Source: Actinocorallia sp. API 0066
GTDB lineage: Bacteria > Actinomycetota > Actinomycetes > Streptosporangiales > Streptosporangiaceae
Length of the DNA stretch: 64,000 bases
NCBI RefSeq assembly: GCF_020991275.1
Contig: NZ_JAJLQY010000006.1
Coordinates: 1-64,000 of the forward strand
Reading direction: 5' to 3'
Shown here: in pieces, positions 48,220 to 57,462 of the stretch
How the letters are laid out: each line of letters begins with the position of its first letter
Position numbering within the stretch: the stretch's first letter is position 1
Translations under genes and position numbers: made by a program
Notes under the pieces: generated by a model
Databases searched by the model: none
Told to the model about the DNA's origin: nothing
The model's input: the letters and a program-made list of their open reading frames with translations, nothing else

Positions 48220-48807
48220 TCAGAGGGACGCCCACAGCTCGTCCACCTGCTTCTGCAGCGCCTCCAGCGTGCCGGAGTTGTCGATCACCCTGTCGGCGAT
48301 CGCCAGCCGCTGCTCCCGGGTCGCCTGCGCCGCGATCCGCGCCCGCGCCGCCTCCTCGGTCATGCCGCGCTGCCCGGTGAGCCGCGCCAACTGCACCTCG
48401 ACCGGCGCGTCCACCACGACGACCAGGTCGTACAGCGGCTTCAGCCCGTTCTCGGCGAGCAGCGGCACGTCATAGACGACGACGGCGTCCTCCGGCGCGG
48501 CCGACAGCAACTCCTGGCCGCGCACCCCGATCAGCGGGTGGGTGATCGCGTTGAGGCGGGCCAGCTTCTCCTTGTCGGCGAAGACGATCGCGCCGAGCGC
48601 CTCGCGGTTCAGCGTGCCGTCCCCGTGCAGCACGCCCTCGCCGAACTCCGCGACGATCGCGGCGAGCCCCGGCGTGCCCGGCTCGACCACCTCGCGGGCC
48701 AGCGCGTCGGAGTCGATGAGCACCGCGCCGTGCGCGACGAGCCGCCGCGACACCTCGCTCTTGCCCGACCCGATGCCCCCCGTAAGGCCGATCCGCACCT
48801 TCGGCAT
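48220..48807 (-). CDS. coaE: Dephospho-CoA kinase
   Basis: Final step of coenzyme A synthesis. The 195-residue protein has the P-loop [31 protein letters not shown], and the lid [24 protein letters not shown] at 48807. Lies downstream of rpsA in the conserved actinobacterial order, with two other genes between. Confidence 0.96.
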   Translation of the reverse strand: MPKVRIGLTGGIGSGKSEVSRRLVAHGAVLIDSDALAREVVEPGTPGLAAIVAEFGEGVLHGDGTLNREALGAIVFADKEKLARLNAITHPLIGVRGQELLSAAPEDAVVVYDVPLLAENGLKPLYDLVVVVDAPVEVQLARLTGQRGMTEEAARARIAAQATREQRLAIADRVIDNSGTLEALQKQVDELWASL

Positions 48808-48822
48808 GGTCTCTCCTTCTCC

Positions 48823-49287
48823 TCAGGCTTCCGGAAGCGGCTTGCGCAGGTGGACGTGCACCAGGTGGTCCGACACCCGCTCCCGGCGGAACTCGGCGTA
48901 GCCCATCCGCCGGTACAGCCGCAGGTTGCCGTCCGACAGGTGGCCGGTGAACAGCACGAGCGACGTCGCGAGGCCGCGCGCCGCCTCCTCGACGGCCCGC
49001 AGCAGCGCCGTCCCGACGCCCTCGCGCTGCCGGTCCGGCGCCACGACGAGGCGGCCGACCAGGCACGTGCCCTCGTGGAACGTCGCCCGGACCGCGCCGA
49101 CCATCCTGCCGTCCTTGACCGCCTTCAGGACGATCGCGTCACCCTTCAGCACCTTGCGTAGCTGCTCGATCGGCTCCACCAGCGGCGGGAGGAACGGGTC
49201 GCCGTACGTCTGCGCCTCGGTGACGTAAGCGGCGCGCTGCAAGGTGATGATCTCGCCCGCGTCGTCGGGCTCCGCCCGGCTGATCAC
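48823..49287 (-). CDS. GNAT-family N-acetyltransferase
   Basis: A 154-residue acetyltransferase with the acetyl-CoA loop VVAPDRQREGVGTALLRAVEE and a C-terminal LYRRMGYAEFRRER. Substrate unknown. GTG start at 49287 overlaps the upstream EEP-fold gene by four bases (GTGA) and coaE follows after 15 bases. Confidence 0.88.
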   Translation of the reverse strand: MISRAEPDDAGEIITLQRAAYVTEAQTYGDPFLPPLVEPIEQLRKVLKGDAIVLKAVKDGRMVGAVRATFHEGTCLVGRLVVAPDRQREGVGTALLRAVEEAARGLATSLVLFTGHLSDGNLRLYRRMGYAEFRRERVSDHLVHVHLRKPLPEA

Positions 49288-51173
49288 CGGCCCACCTTCG
49301 CGGTGACCGCGACGAGCCCGCCCGGCCGCACCACGACGTCGGCGAACACCATGTCGTCGGTGCCGAACACGTTCTGGGTGAGGTCCTGGCCGAGCGTGCC
49401 GGGCGCGCGGCGCAGCCCGGCCGCGGTGAGGATGCCGATCTCCTCGGCGTCGGCGGGCGCGCTCAGGTCACCGGTGACGACCGTGCGCGGCGCGCCGCTC
49501 CACGCCTTGACCAGCGCGGACATCTCCGCCGCCCGGTCGCCCGCGCCGCCGTCGCCGGGCGCGAGCCGGGTCGTCCACACGTCGACGGTGCCCTCGGCCG
49601 TCTCCAGCCTGGTCCAGACGTAGCCGCGGACCTGCTCGCCGCTGAACACCCGGGACGTGCCGGACGAGACGACCCTGAGCCGGGTGAGGATCGCGTTGCC
49701 GTACTGGGCGTCGGCGGCCGGACCCCACACCAGGGTCATGCCGAGCCTGCGCGACAGCCACACGCCGAGATCGGCGGTGCCGGACGCGGGGGTGCCCCTG
49801 CCGACGTCCTGGAGCGCCACCACGTCGGCGTCCTGCTCGGCCACCCTGCGGGCGACGGCCTCCGGGTCGAGCCTTCCGTCGCGCGTCGCCTGGCCGATGT
49901 TCAGGGACACCACGCGGATCTCCTGCGGCGCGACGGTCCGCACCGGCTCGGAGGTGAGCGCGAAGACGGCGGCCGGCACCACCAGCAGCAGGCACACCCC
50001 GAGGGCCGTCATGGCGCGCTGCGGGGCGCGCGCGGGCAGCGGGCCGCCGCGCGCCGCCGCGATCGCCGCGAGCAGGCCCAGCAGGATGCCCGCGAGGCCG
50101 CTCAGCGCGTTGTTGGGGAACGGCAGCGGATGCACCGGGTTCAGCGTGTAAGGCACGAGGATCGCCATCAGCGCGACCCCGCCGAGCGCGGCGCCGACGT
50201 CCACCCGCCAGATCGGGCCGCCCGTCCCGGCCAGCCGCAGCGGGGCGCGGCAGGCGACGGCGAGCAGCCACGCGGCGAGTAGCTGGGCGGGCACGACGGC
50301 GACCACCACGACCTTGCCGTCCAGCGCGTACGTCCCGGCGACGGCGCCCGCGCACACACCCAGCAGGGTGCCGCCGAGCACCCCGACCCCGCCCGGCACG
50401 GCCCGCACGGCGAGGCCCGAGGCCAGGAACGCCAGGGCGAGCGCCTGCCCTGCGAGCACGACAAGGTAGGCGGACGTCAACGAGAGCCAGCCCGAGGACG
50501 CGACGAACGCGGGGCTCGAAAGGACGAGCACCTGCAACGCGAGGAAGGGGCCGAGAGCGGCGGCGCCCAGGGCGTCCCGCCAGCTGATGCCGGGGAACGG
50601 CACCGCCGGGGACGACATCTCCCGGGCCAGCGCGGCCAGGCCGAGACCGACGACGACAAGGCAGACCGCCCAGGAGCCGATCCCGCTCCGCCACACCGGA
50701 TCCCAGGTCGAGAACAGCATCCGGATACCGGTGTCATAGGCGAGCCCCGCGGTGGCCGCGATAGCGAACCCGACGCCTGACAGGCCGCGCGCGCTCTCGT
50801 ACAGGGCGGGCAGCGCCAGCAGCCCAAAAGCCGTCCCGATGACGGCGAGGTCCAGCACCGGGCCCATCCCCTGCGCCACGACCCGGGTGACGAGCAGGCC
50901 GCCCACCCCGAGGACCACGAGCCAGCGCGGGCCCCGCAGCGCCCGCACCACGGGCGCCAGGAACGCCGCCGCGACGGCCAGCGCGGCGAGCCCGGCGGCG
51001 GCGCCGACGGACGTGCGGGAGAACGCGGGAAGGCCGTAGCGGAGCGTCTCGGCGAACACCGCGACCGTGACGGCGATCAGCGTCAGCCGGGCGACACCAC
51101 GGGGAATGATCGAGGGCCCCGCCGCAGCTCCGGCAGGGCCCCCCGTTTGGGTGCCTTTGTCAGTCGTGACCAC
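49284..51173 (-). CDS. Membrane protein with degenerate endo/exonuclease/phosphatase domain
   Basis: A 629-residue protein: about ten membrane helices over the first 380 residues, then an EEP-fold domain (about 405-629) starting IRVVSLNIGQATRDG. The fold is recognisable but catalytic motifs are altered: LQE is LQD, the NTH-type motif is TTR, GDFN is GDLS, and the final DH motif has DDM. It is probably not an active phosphodiesterase. GTG at 51173; TACTAT stands seven bases before it, compatible with a leaderless mRNA. Confidence 0.78.
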   Translation of the reverse strand: MVTTDKGTQTGGPAGAAAGPSIIPRGVARLTLIAVTVAVFAETLRYGLPAFSRTSVGAAAGLAALAVAAAFLAPVVRALRGPRWLVVLGVGGLLVTRVVAQGMGPVLDLAVIGTAFGLLALPALYESARGLSGVGFAIAATAGLAYDTGIRMLFSTWDPVWRSGIGSWAVCLVVVGLGLAALAREMSSPAVPFPGISWRDALGAAALGPFLALQVLVLSSPAFVASSGWLSLTSAYLVVLAGQALALAFLASGLAVRAVPGGVGVLGGTLLGVCAGAVAGTYALDGKVVVVAVVPAQLLAAWLLAVACRAPLRLAGTGGPIWRVDVGAALGGVALMAILVPYTLNPVHPLPFPNNALSGLAGILLGLLAAIAAARGGPLPARAPQRAMTALGVCLLLVVPAAVFALTSEPVRTVAPQEIRVVSLNIGQATRDGRLDPEAVARRVAEQDADVVALQDVGRGTPASGTADLGVWLSRRLGMTLVWGPAADAQYGNAILTRLRVVSSGTSRVFSGEQVRGYVWTRLETAEGTVDVWTTRLAPGDGGAGDRAAEMSALVKAWSGAPRTVVTGDLSAPADAEEIGILTAAGLRRAPGTLGQDLTQNVFGTDDMVFADVVVRPGGLVAVTAKVGR

Positions 51174-51260
51174 GCGACGATAGTAGTCGCATCCAGGTCG
51201 CCGGGGACCGCCGGTCACGCCAACCGGGCGCGCCGCGACAACGGCCCGGGGCCCCGGAAA

Positions 51261-51299
51261 ACAGCCCGGCCCCGGACACTGGGTCCGGGGCCGGGCTGT
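51261..51299 (-). terminator. rpsA terminator
   Basis: A perfect 17-bp stem (ACAGCCCGGCCCCGGAC and complement) with a five-base loop, 57 bases past the rpsA stop, before the EEP-fold gene. Confidence 0.8.
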
Positions 51300-51356
51300 C
51301 GAACGTCCTGCGTGCCGCTGTCGCGACCCTGGGGTCACGCGGCGCGCGTCGGGGTG

Positions 51357-52820
51357 CTACTGGTTGCCGGAGAGCTTCTCGCGCAGCGCGGCGAGCGCCT
51401 CGTCGGTCGCCAGGGCGCCGCCGGAGGTCTCCTCGGCCGAGCTGTAGGTGGTCTGGCCACCCTCGCCGCCGGCAGCCTCGGCGTCGGCCTTGCGGGCCTC
51501 GTCGATCTGCTTGCGGTGCGCCTCGAAGCGCGTCCTGGCCTCGGCGTACTGCCGCTCCCAGGTCTCACGCTGGGAGTCGTAGCCCTCGAGCCACTCGCCG
51601 GTCTCGGCGTCGAAGCCCTCGGGGTACTTGTAGTTGCCCTCGGCGTCGTACTCGGCGGGCATGCCGTACAGGGTCGGGTCGAAGTCCTCTTCGGTGACCT
51701 CGACGGCGCTCTCGTTCGCCTGCTTCAGCGAGAGGCTGATGCGACGGCGGTCGAGGTCGATGTCGATGATCTTGACGAAGATCTCGTCGCCGACCTGGAC
51801 GACCTGCTCCGGGATCTCCACGTGGCGCTCGGCCAGCTCGGAGATGTGGACCAGGCCCTCGATGCCCTCCTCGACCCGGACGAACGCGCCGAACGGCACC
51901 AGCTTGGTGACGCGGCCCGGCACGACCTGGCCGATCTGGTGGGTGCGGGCGAACTGCTGCCACGGGTCTTCCTGGGTCGCCTTCAGCGACAGGGAGACGC
52001 GCTCGCGCTCCATGTCGACGTCCAGGACCTCGACCGTGACCTCCTGGCCCACCTCGACGACCTCAGACGGGTGGTCGATGTGCTTCCAGGACAGCTCGGA
52101 CACGTGCACCAGGCCGTCCACGCCGCCGAGGTCCACGAACGCACCGAAGTTGACGATCGAGGACACGACGCCCTTGCGGACCTGGCCCTTCTGAAGGGTG
52201 TTGAGGAAGGTCTGGCGGACCTCGGACTGGGTCTGCTCCAGCCAGGCACGGCGGGACAGGACCACGTTGTTGCGGTTCTTGTCCAGCTCGATGATCTTGG
52301 CTTCGAGCTCCTTGCCGACATACGGCTGCAGGTCGCGGACGCGCCGCATCTCGACCAGGGACGCCGGGAGGAAGCCGCGCAGGCCGATGTCGAGGATGAG
52401 ACCACCCTTGACGACCTCGATGACCGTACCGGTGACGATGCCGTCCTCGTCCTTGATCTTCTCGATCGTGCCCCAGGCGCGCTCGTACTGGGCGCGCTTC
52501 TTCGACAGGATCAGGCGGCCTTCCTTGTCCTCCTTCTGGAGGACCAGGGCTTCGACCTCGTCACCGACGGAGACGACCTCGTTGGGGTCCACGTCGTGCT
52601 TGATCGAGAGTTCCCGGGAAGGGATGACGCCCTCGGTCTTGTAACCGATGTCGAGCAAGACCTCGTCTCGATCGACCTTGACGACGGTGCCTTCGACGAT
52701 GTCGCCGTCATTGAAGTACTTGATGGTCTGATCGATAGCGGCGAGGAAGTCCTCGGCCGAACCGATGTCGTTGACCGCTACCTGCGGGGTGGTCGAGGTG
52801 GCTTCGGTGCTGCTCGTCAT
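51357..52820 (-). CDS. rpsA: 30S ribosomal protein S1
   Basis: Binds mRNA on the 30S subunit. The 487-residue actinobacterial form has four S1 domains (about 35-105, 120-190, 205-275, 290-360) and an acidic, low-complexity C-terminal tail. Motifs include VNFGAFVDLGGVDGLVHVSEL and LVPFGAFVRVEEGIEGLVHISEL. ATG at 52820; the nearest GGAG is 12 bases away, so no good ribosome site, as is known for E. coli rpsA. A leader of about 165 bases follows its promoter. Confidence 0.96.
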   Translation of the reverse strand: MTSSTEATSTTPQVAVNDIGSAEDFLAAIDQTIKYFNDGDIVEGTVVKVDRDEVLLDIGYKTEGVIPSRELSIKHDVDPNEVVSVGDEVEALVLQKEDKEGRLILSKKRAQYERAWGTIEKIKDEDGIVTGTVIEVVKGGLILDIGLRGFLPASLVEMRRVRDLQPYVGKELEAKIIELDKNRNNVVLSRRAWLEQTQSEVRQTFLNTLQKGQVRKGVVSSIVNFGAFVDLGGVDGLVHVSELSWKHIDHPSEVVEVGQEVTVEVLDVDMERERVSLSLKATQEDPWQQFARTHQIGQVVPGRVTKLVPFGAFVRVEEGIEGLVHISELAERHVEIPEQVVQVGDEIFVKIIDIDLDRRRISLSLKQANESAVEVTEEDFDPTLYGMPAEYDAEGNYKYPEGFDAETGEWLEGYDSQRETWERQYAEARTRFEAHRKQIDEARKADAEAAGGEGGQTTYSSAEETSGGALATDEALAALREKLSGNQ

Positions 52821-52998
52821 TGTATGGACTGGCTCCGGATACGGACATGAGTCGGTTTTCCTTGCGCGAGGGCCCTTCGTCCCTGCCAAGACCGGAGTGT
52901 GAGGGGCCGAGCCCCCCGAGCGGACCGATGTCGACCAGATCGAGCGTGCGCCTGCTCCGTCCGAAGCGCCGCAGGCCCACAGCGCAGCGATCAGCATA
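52821..52998 (-). promoter_or_regulatory. rpsA 5' leader
   Basis: Long untranslated leader on the minus strand between the -10 TATGCT and the ATG. S1 mRNAs are usually self-regulated through such leaders; no clear hairpin stands out. Confidence 0.4.
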
Positions 52999-53022
52999 TG
53001 AGATGGCAGGGGCCCCGGTCAA
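52993..53022 (-). promoter_or_regulatory. rpsA promoter
   Basis: -35 TTGACC (53022-53017), spacer of 18 and -10 TATGCT (52998-52993). The -35 lies in the loop and 3' arm of the upstream terminator hairpin (53009-53034). Confidence 0.6.
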
Positions 53023-53034
53023 TCGCGGGGCCCC
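53009..53034 (-). terminator. Deacetylase terminator overlapping the rpsA promoter
   Basis: GGGGCCCCG and its exact complement with loop CGATTGAC, 41 bases past the deacetylase stop. The loop holds the TTGAC of the rpsA -35. Confidence 0.65.
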
Positions 53035-53075
53035 GGCGAAGATCTACCGGCCGCCTCGACGGCCTTCCGCACCGC

Positions 53076-54176
53076 TCAGTACACGCGCCCCTGGGCCGCC
53101 CAGTCGGGGTTCAGATCCCCGATCCTGGACGAAGGCGCGGTCACGGTGTTCTTGTCCCCGTCAGAGGTGAATCTCTGGTCGGGATTCTTCTCCAGCCACT
53201 CGAGCCAGGCCGTGGAGCAGAATTTATCGCACCCGTCTTCCTTTACCTTATCCTTCGACCGGATACGGGAGATACGGGTGGGGTCGAACTCCTTCGAGTA
53301 GACCGAGACCGACGGGTTCCAGCCCGCGAGGAAGATCCCCTTGAACTCCCAGGACGGGCCTTTGGCCACGAACGCGTTGTCCTTGGCCTTGCTGCGCGGC
53401 GGATTGCCGAACGGATACGCGAAGGTGACCGAACGGGCGCCGGAGATCTTCTCCACCACTGCCTCGTTGTCCGCGATCTCCTTCTCCACACCCTTACGGG
53501 CCATCCCCGCCAGGTTCGGGTGGGTCTGCGTGTGGTTGCCGATCTCGAACCCGTGCTGCACCAGCCACGCCACGCCCGGATTGGCCTGCTCGCCGAGCTG
53601 GAACGGGTCCTTGTTGACGTAGAACGTCGCGACGGGCCGGAACGACGGATACCGCGAGGCGACCTCGAACAGGACCCCTACGGCGGTGTCCGGGACGGGG
53701 TTGCCCGACGCGTCCAGCGCGAACTGGGTCGGGTTGCCGTCGTCGAAGGTGAGGACGACCGGGTGCGTCCCGGCCGGGATGTCGATGGTGCCGCGCACGA
53801 AGTCGGCGGCGGTGACCGGCACGTAGTTCGCCTTCGCGAGGGACTCCAGCTCGGCGCGCAGCTCGGCGGGCGTCCGGTCGATCGAGGAGAACGGCTTGGC
53901 GATGATCCGGTGGTACATGATCACCGGGACCTGGCCGAGCTCGTTGGCCTTGGCGGCGACCGCCTCGGCCGAGGCCGGCTGCGGCGGAGGCGGTGGCGTC
54001 TTGGTGGGCGTCGGCTTGGCGGTGGGCGTCGCGGTCTGCGCGGCGGGCTCGGCCGCGGCGCCGCCGGACGGCCTGGCCACCACGTCGGCGGGCTTCTCCT
54101 GCTGCGGTGCGAGCAGCAGGCCGAACAGGAGCGCGGCGCCGAGCACGAGCACGGCGAACTTGTGAAGCGTGGGCAC
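53076..54176 (-). CDS. Polysaccharide deacetylase
   Basis: A 366-residue secreted or membrane-anchored deacetylase. One N-terminal hydrophobic segment (VLVLGAALLFGLLLAP) is followed by a Pro/Thr/Ala-rich linker (about 30-70) and a NodB domain: VVLTFDDGNP (metal Asp), HGFEIGNHTQTHPNLAG (HxxxH), FAYPFGNP. Likely acts on peptidoglycan or another envelope glycan. GTG at 54176 with GGAGAG five bases upstream. Confidence 0.87.
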   Translation of the reverse strand: MPTLHKFAVLVLGAALLFGLLLAPQQEKPADVVARPSGGAAAEPAAQTATPTAKPTPTKTPPPPPQPASAEAVAAKANELGQVPVIMYHRIIAKPFSSIDRTPAELRAELESLAKANYVPVTAADFVRGTIDIPAGTHPVVLTFDDGNPTQFALDASGNPVPDTAVGVLFEVASRYPSFRPVATFYVNKDPFQLGEQANPGVAWLVQHGFEIGNHTQTHPNLAGMARKGVEKEIADNEAVVEKISGARSVTFAYPFGNPPRSKAKDNAFVAKGPSWEFKGIFLAGWNPSVSVYSKEFDPTRISRIRSKDKVKEDGCDKFCSTAWLEWLEKNPDQRFTSDGDKNTVTAPSSRIGDLNPDWAAQGRVY

Positions 54177-54274
54177 GGGCTCTCCGGGAGAAATGGGAGG
54201 CACCAGCGTAGAGCGGCGCGGCCCTCCGCGTCCCGTATCGCGGGTCCGGGCGCGCCGTCGCCCCGCGCGCGGGC

Positions 54275-55225
54275 TCAGGCGGGGGTGATGATGCCCGCGA
54301 CGGCGAGGGTGAACAGGGCGGGTCCGGCGAGGGCGGCGGTGAGGCCGGTGAGGGTGGCCATGCCGCAGGCGAGGCGCTTGCGGGCCATCAGGGCGGCGGA
54401 GGCCGCGGCGAGGGCGAGCAGCGCGAAGCGCAGCCACGGGTGGAAGTCGGGGGTGCGGGCGAGCAGCACGAACGCGAGGACGGCGGTGCCCGCGACGCAC
54501 ACCGCGAGCACGGCGGGCCAGGGCCGTCCGGTGCGGCCCATGAGCGCGGCGCCTATTCCGGCGAGCGCGGCGACGGCGGGGGCGAGCAGCGCGTAGGGGA
54601 GGGCGTCCAGGCCGAGGCTGAGCGTGATGAAGAGCCCGACCGTCCAGCCGCCCCACAGCAGGAGCGCGCCCGTGCGCGCGCGGTCGCCGCGCACGATGTA
54701 CAGGCCGACGGCGAGGGAGACCACGGCGAACGGGAGCAGCCAGGCGAGCTGTCCGCCCAGGCCGTCGTCGACGGTCCAGCCGAGGCCGCGCGCGCCGTCG
54801 GACGAGGGCGTGCCGCCGGTCGTCAGGACGGCGACGCCCGCGCCGACGAGGAACGGCCCGGCCAGGCGGGGCGCCAGCGGCGCGGTGCCGGGCAGCGCGC
54901 GGGTGACGGCCCAGGCGCCGCCGACGAACAGCAGGACGGCGAGCGCGCCCGTGGTGTCGGTGCGGCTCGCGTCCGCCGCGACGGGGCTCAGCGCCAGGAC
55001 GAGCGCGGCGAGGGTCGCGGCGCCGTACCCGAACGCCGTACGGACCGCGCCGTAGAGCACGGCCACCGTGGCGACGCCGAACGCCGCGCCGGGCAGCCTG
55101 CCGGGCTCGGCCCACAGGCCCCACCCGTACAGCGGGACGGTGAGCGCGAGCAGCGCCCACAGGACCGGACGCGCCCACCGGGGTTGCTCGGGGTCACCGA
55201 ACACGATGCTCCGGATGATGCTCAT
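54275..55225 (-). CDS. Truncated GT39-like membrane protein
   Basis: A 316-residue protein of about nine helices that is a shortened paralog of the gene next to it. Both start with a basic segment then WARPxLWA...LY, and share a VLYxxVR helix, RTPDxHPWL/I and a final Ala-rich helix. The stretch of the neighbour that holds GDANTYY and TVDKPP (its catalytic loop residues) is missing here, as is the whole C-terminal domain. It is unlikely to be a working glycosyltransferase and may be a partner or relic. ATG at 55225. Confidence 0.75.
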   Translation of the reverse strand: MSIIRSIVFGDPEQPRWARPVLWALLALTVPLYGWGLWAEPGRLPGAAFGVATVAVLYGAVRTAFGYGAATLAALVLALSPVAADASRTDTTGALAVLLFVGGAWAVTRALPGTAPLAPRLAGPFLVGAGVAVLTTGGTPSSDGARGLGWTVDDGLGGQLAWLLPFAVVSLAVGLYIVRGDRARTGALLLWGGWTVGLFITLSLGLDALPYALLAPAVAALAGIGAALMGRTGRPWPAVLAVCVAGTAVLAFVLLARTPDFHPWLRFALLALAAASAALMARKRLACGMATLTGLTAALAGPALFTLAVAGIITPA

Positions 55226-55287
55226 ATATCAGAGATTCGCATGGTCATCCGCACCTCGCCACCGCATGGTGTACGTTTTCCGATATT

Positions 55288-57462
55288 TCACGAGACTGTC
55301 GCTTCCGTGGTGAGGGCGTAGAGCGATCCGTCGCCCACTCCCTCAACCACGGTCCCGTGTTCCCGGACCCACGCCGTCACCTCGTCGGTGCCGCCTACGC
55401 CGCCGCCGGGCCCGCCGAATCCGCGCCCGCCTACAACGAGGTACTTCAACCTCCCGGACGCGACGAGCTCCTTGAGCCGCGCGACGCTCATCGCCTCGTC
55501 GGACCCGGTGAACCCGCCCATCGAGATGACCGGCTCCCCCGTCTTCAGAATCAGCGACGCCGCGCTCTGCGCGTCCGACACGGCGACGAGCCACAACGCA
55601 CTCCCCTGGTTCGCCACAAGGAACGCCACGGTCTCCTCGTCCAGCCCGCTCCTCCCCCCAGGCCCACCCCGCCCACCAAAGCCACCGGGCCCCGAACCAC
55701 CGGGCGCGGCCGAACCACCGGAGGCGTTCGAACCGCCCGGCGCGCCAGAACCGCCGGGCATGTCCGAACCACCGGAAGTGCTCGGGCCGCCGGGCGCGTC
55801 GGAGCCGCTCGGAGCACTGGAACCGCCGGGCGCATCCGAGCCGCCGGGTGTGTTCGAGTCGCGCTGGTCGGGGGCGGTCGGTGCGGTGCCGTCGTTCTGG
55901 GGCGGGGCGCCGGGGAATCCGGCGGCATTGGGTCTGCCGGAGGGGCCGGTGGACGGGCCTGCGGTGGGGTTGGTGCCGTTGACGGGGGTGCTCGCGGCGG
56001 CGAGGGCGTAGGCGGCGGGGCCGGTGAGGCCGCAGGCCAGGAGGGCGGTGAGGGCGAGCGCGGTGAGGGTGTGGGCTGCGGGTCTCAGGGCGCGGGACAG
56101 AAGCAGGAGGACGGCGGCGGCGGTGAGGGCGGCGGTCGTCCAGGCGATCCAGGGGTGCCAGTCGGGGGTGCGGCGGAGGACGGTGAAGGCCCAGGCGCCG
56201 GTGACGGCGGCCGTCAGCGGAAGCACCAGAGCCAGCGGGCCCCGGGCACGCCAGAGCAGGGCGGCGCCGGCGCCGACGAGGGCGGCGACGGCGGGGGCCA
56301 TCGCGGTCGTGTAGTAGGGGTGGAAGGTGCCTTCGGCGAAGCTGAACACCGCGTGGTGCAGCAGCAGCCAGCCCGTCCAGAGGGCGAGGAGGGCGCGCGC
56401 CGGGTCGGGGCGCGGGGCGCGGCCCACGACGGCGAGTCCGGCGACGGCGAGGAGCGCGGCGGCGGGCAGCAGCCAGGAGATCTGCCCGGCCATGGTCGTG
56501 TTGAACAGGCGCAGCGCGCCCGGCTCGCCGCCGAAGCTCGCGCCTCCCCCGCCGCCGGGCCCGCCGCCCGAGCCGCCGAAGACGCGCCCGAGCCCGTTGT
56601 AGCCGATCACGAGGTCCCAGACGGTGTTGTCGGTGCTGCCGCCGATGTAGGGGCGGGCCGAGGCGGGCACGAGCGCCACGACGCCCATCCACCAGCCGCT
56701 CGAAACGACGAGCGCGACTCCGGCGAGGAGCAGGTTCCGCATACGCCGTCCCAGAGGGGCGTCGGCCAGCAGCAGGTAGCCGAGCGCGAAGGCGGGCAGC
56801 GGCACGAACGCCTGGAGCATCTTGGTGTTGAACGCGCACCCCAGGAGCGCCGCGCAGGCGAGCAGCGGAAGCAGCCGTCCCGTGGCGGCGGCGCGCTGGC
56901 AGCACCACGCGGCGGCGACGAGGAGCAGCACCAGGAGCGTGTCGGGGTTGTTGTCCCGGTTGATCGCCACGGTGATGGGCGTGAGCGCGAGGACAAGAGC
57001 CGCGACCGTGGCACCGCCCGCCGCCCCGGCGGGCCCGAGCCGTCCTATCAGGCCGCGCCGGACGGACGAGTACAGGACGCCGACAGCCGCGACCCCGGCC
57101 AGCGCCTGCGGAAGCAGCATGCTCCAGGACGAGTAGCCGAAGACCCGGGCGGACAGCCCCATCACCCAGAGCGCGAACGGCGGCTTGTCCACGGTGATGA
57201 AGGCGCCCGCGTCCAGCGCCCCGAAGAACCACGCCTTCCAGCTCTGCGCCCCGGAGTAGACGGCCGCCGCGTAGTACGTGTTGGCGTCTCCGGAGGCCGT
57301 GAGGTTCCACGTGTAGAGCGCCCCGGCGAGCAGGAGCACCGCCCACAGCGCGGGACGGGCCCAGGCCGGATCGTCCCGCCTACCGAGGAACACCCGGACG
57401 ATCGCCTTACGGGCGGCGTCGGGAGCCGTGGCCTGTGCGGGGGTGTCGAGAACGGCGGTCAT
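55288..57462 (-). CDS. GT39 / ArnT-like membrane glycosyltransferase
   Basis: A 724-residue polyprenyl-phosphate sugar transferase. Helices span about 35-500; the first extracytoplasmic loop has GDANTYY (Asp at about 59) and FITVDKPPFALW (Asp at about 92), the catalytic acids of the family. A low-complexity Pro/Gly/Ser linker of about 100 residues (505-610) leads to a soluble outer domain (VAFLVANQG..., GGFTGSDEAMSVARLKELV). Similar in build to YkcB. ATGA overlap with the GT2 gene indicates that it uses the polyprenol sugar made by that enzyme. Confidence 0.88.
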   Translation of the reverse strand: MTAVLDTPAQATAPDAARKAIVRVFLGRRDDPAWARPALWAVLLLAGALYTWNLTASGDANTYYAAAVYSGAQSWKAWFFGALDAGAFITVDKPPFALWVMGLSARVFGYSSWSMLLPQALAGVAAVGVLYSSVRRGLIGRLGPAGAAGGATVAALVLALTPITVAINRDNNPDTLLVLLLVAAAWCCQRAAATGRLLPLLACAALLGCAFNTKMLQAFVPLPAFALGYLLLADAPLGRRMRNLLLAGVALVVSSGWWMGVVALVPASARPYIGGSTDNTVWDLVIGYNGLGRVFGGSGGGPGGGGGASFGGEPGALRLFNTTMAGQISWLLPAAALLAVAGLAVVGRAPRPDPARALLALWTGWLLLHHAVFSFAEGTFHPYYTTAMAPAVAALVGAGAALLWRARGPLALVLPLTAAVTGAWAFTVLRRTPDWHPWIAWTTAALTAAAVLLLLSRALRPAAHTLTALALTALLACGLTGPAAYALAAASTPVNGTNPTAGPSTGPSGRPNAAGFPGAPPQNDGTAPTAPDQRDSNTPGGSDAPGGSSAPSGSDAPGGPSTSGGSDMPGGSGAPGGSNASGGSAAPGGSGPGGFGGRGGPGGRSGLDEETVAFLVANQGSALWLVAVSDAQSAASLILKTGEPVISMGGFTGSDEAMSVARLKELVASGRLKYLVVGGRGFGGPGGGVGGTDEVTAWVREHGTVVEGVGDGSLYALTTEATVS

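Noticed and set aside
55620-55990. Periodic repeats resembling a CRISPR or minisatellite array
   Set aside because: The repeats are in frame within the GT39 gene and encode the Gly/Pro/Ser linker; units are short, imperfect and lack unique spacers.
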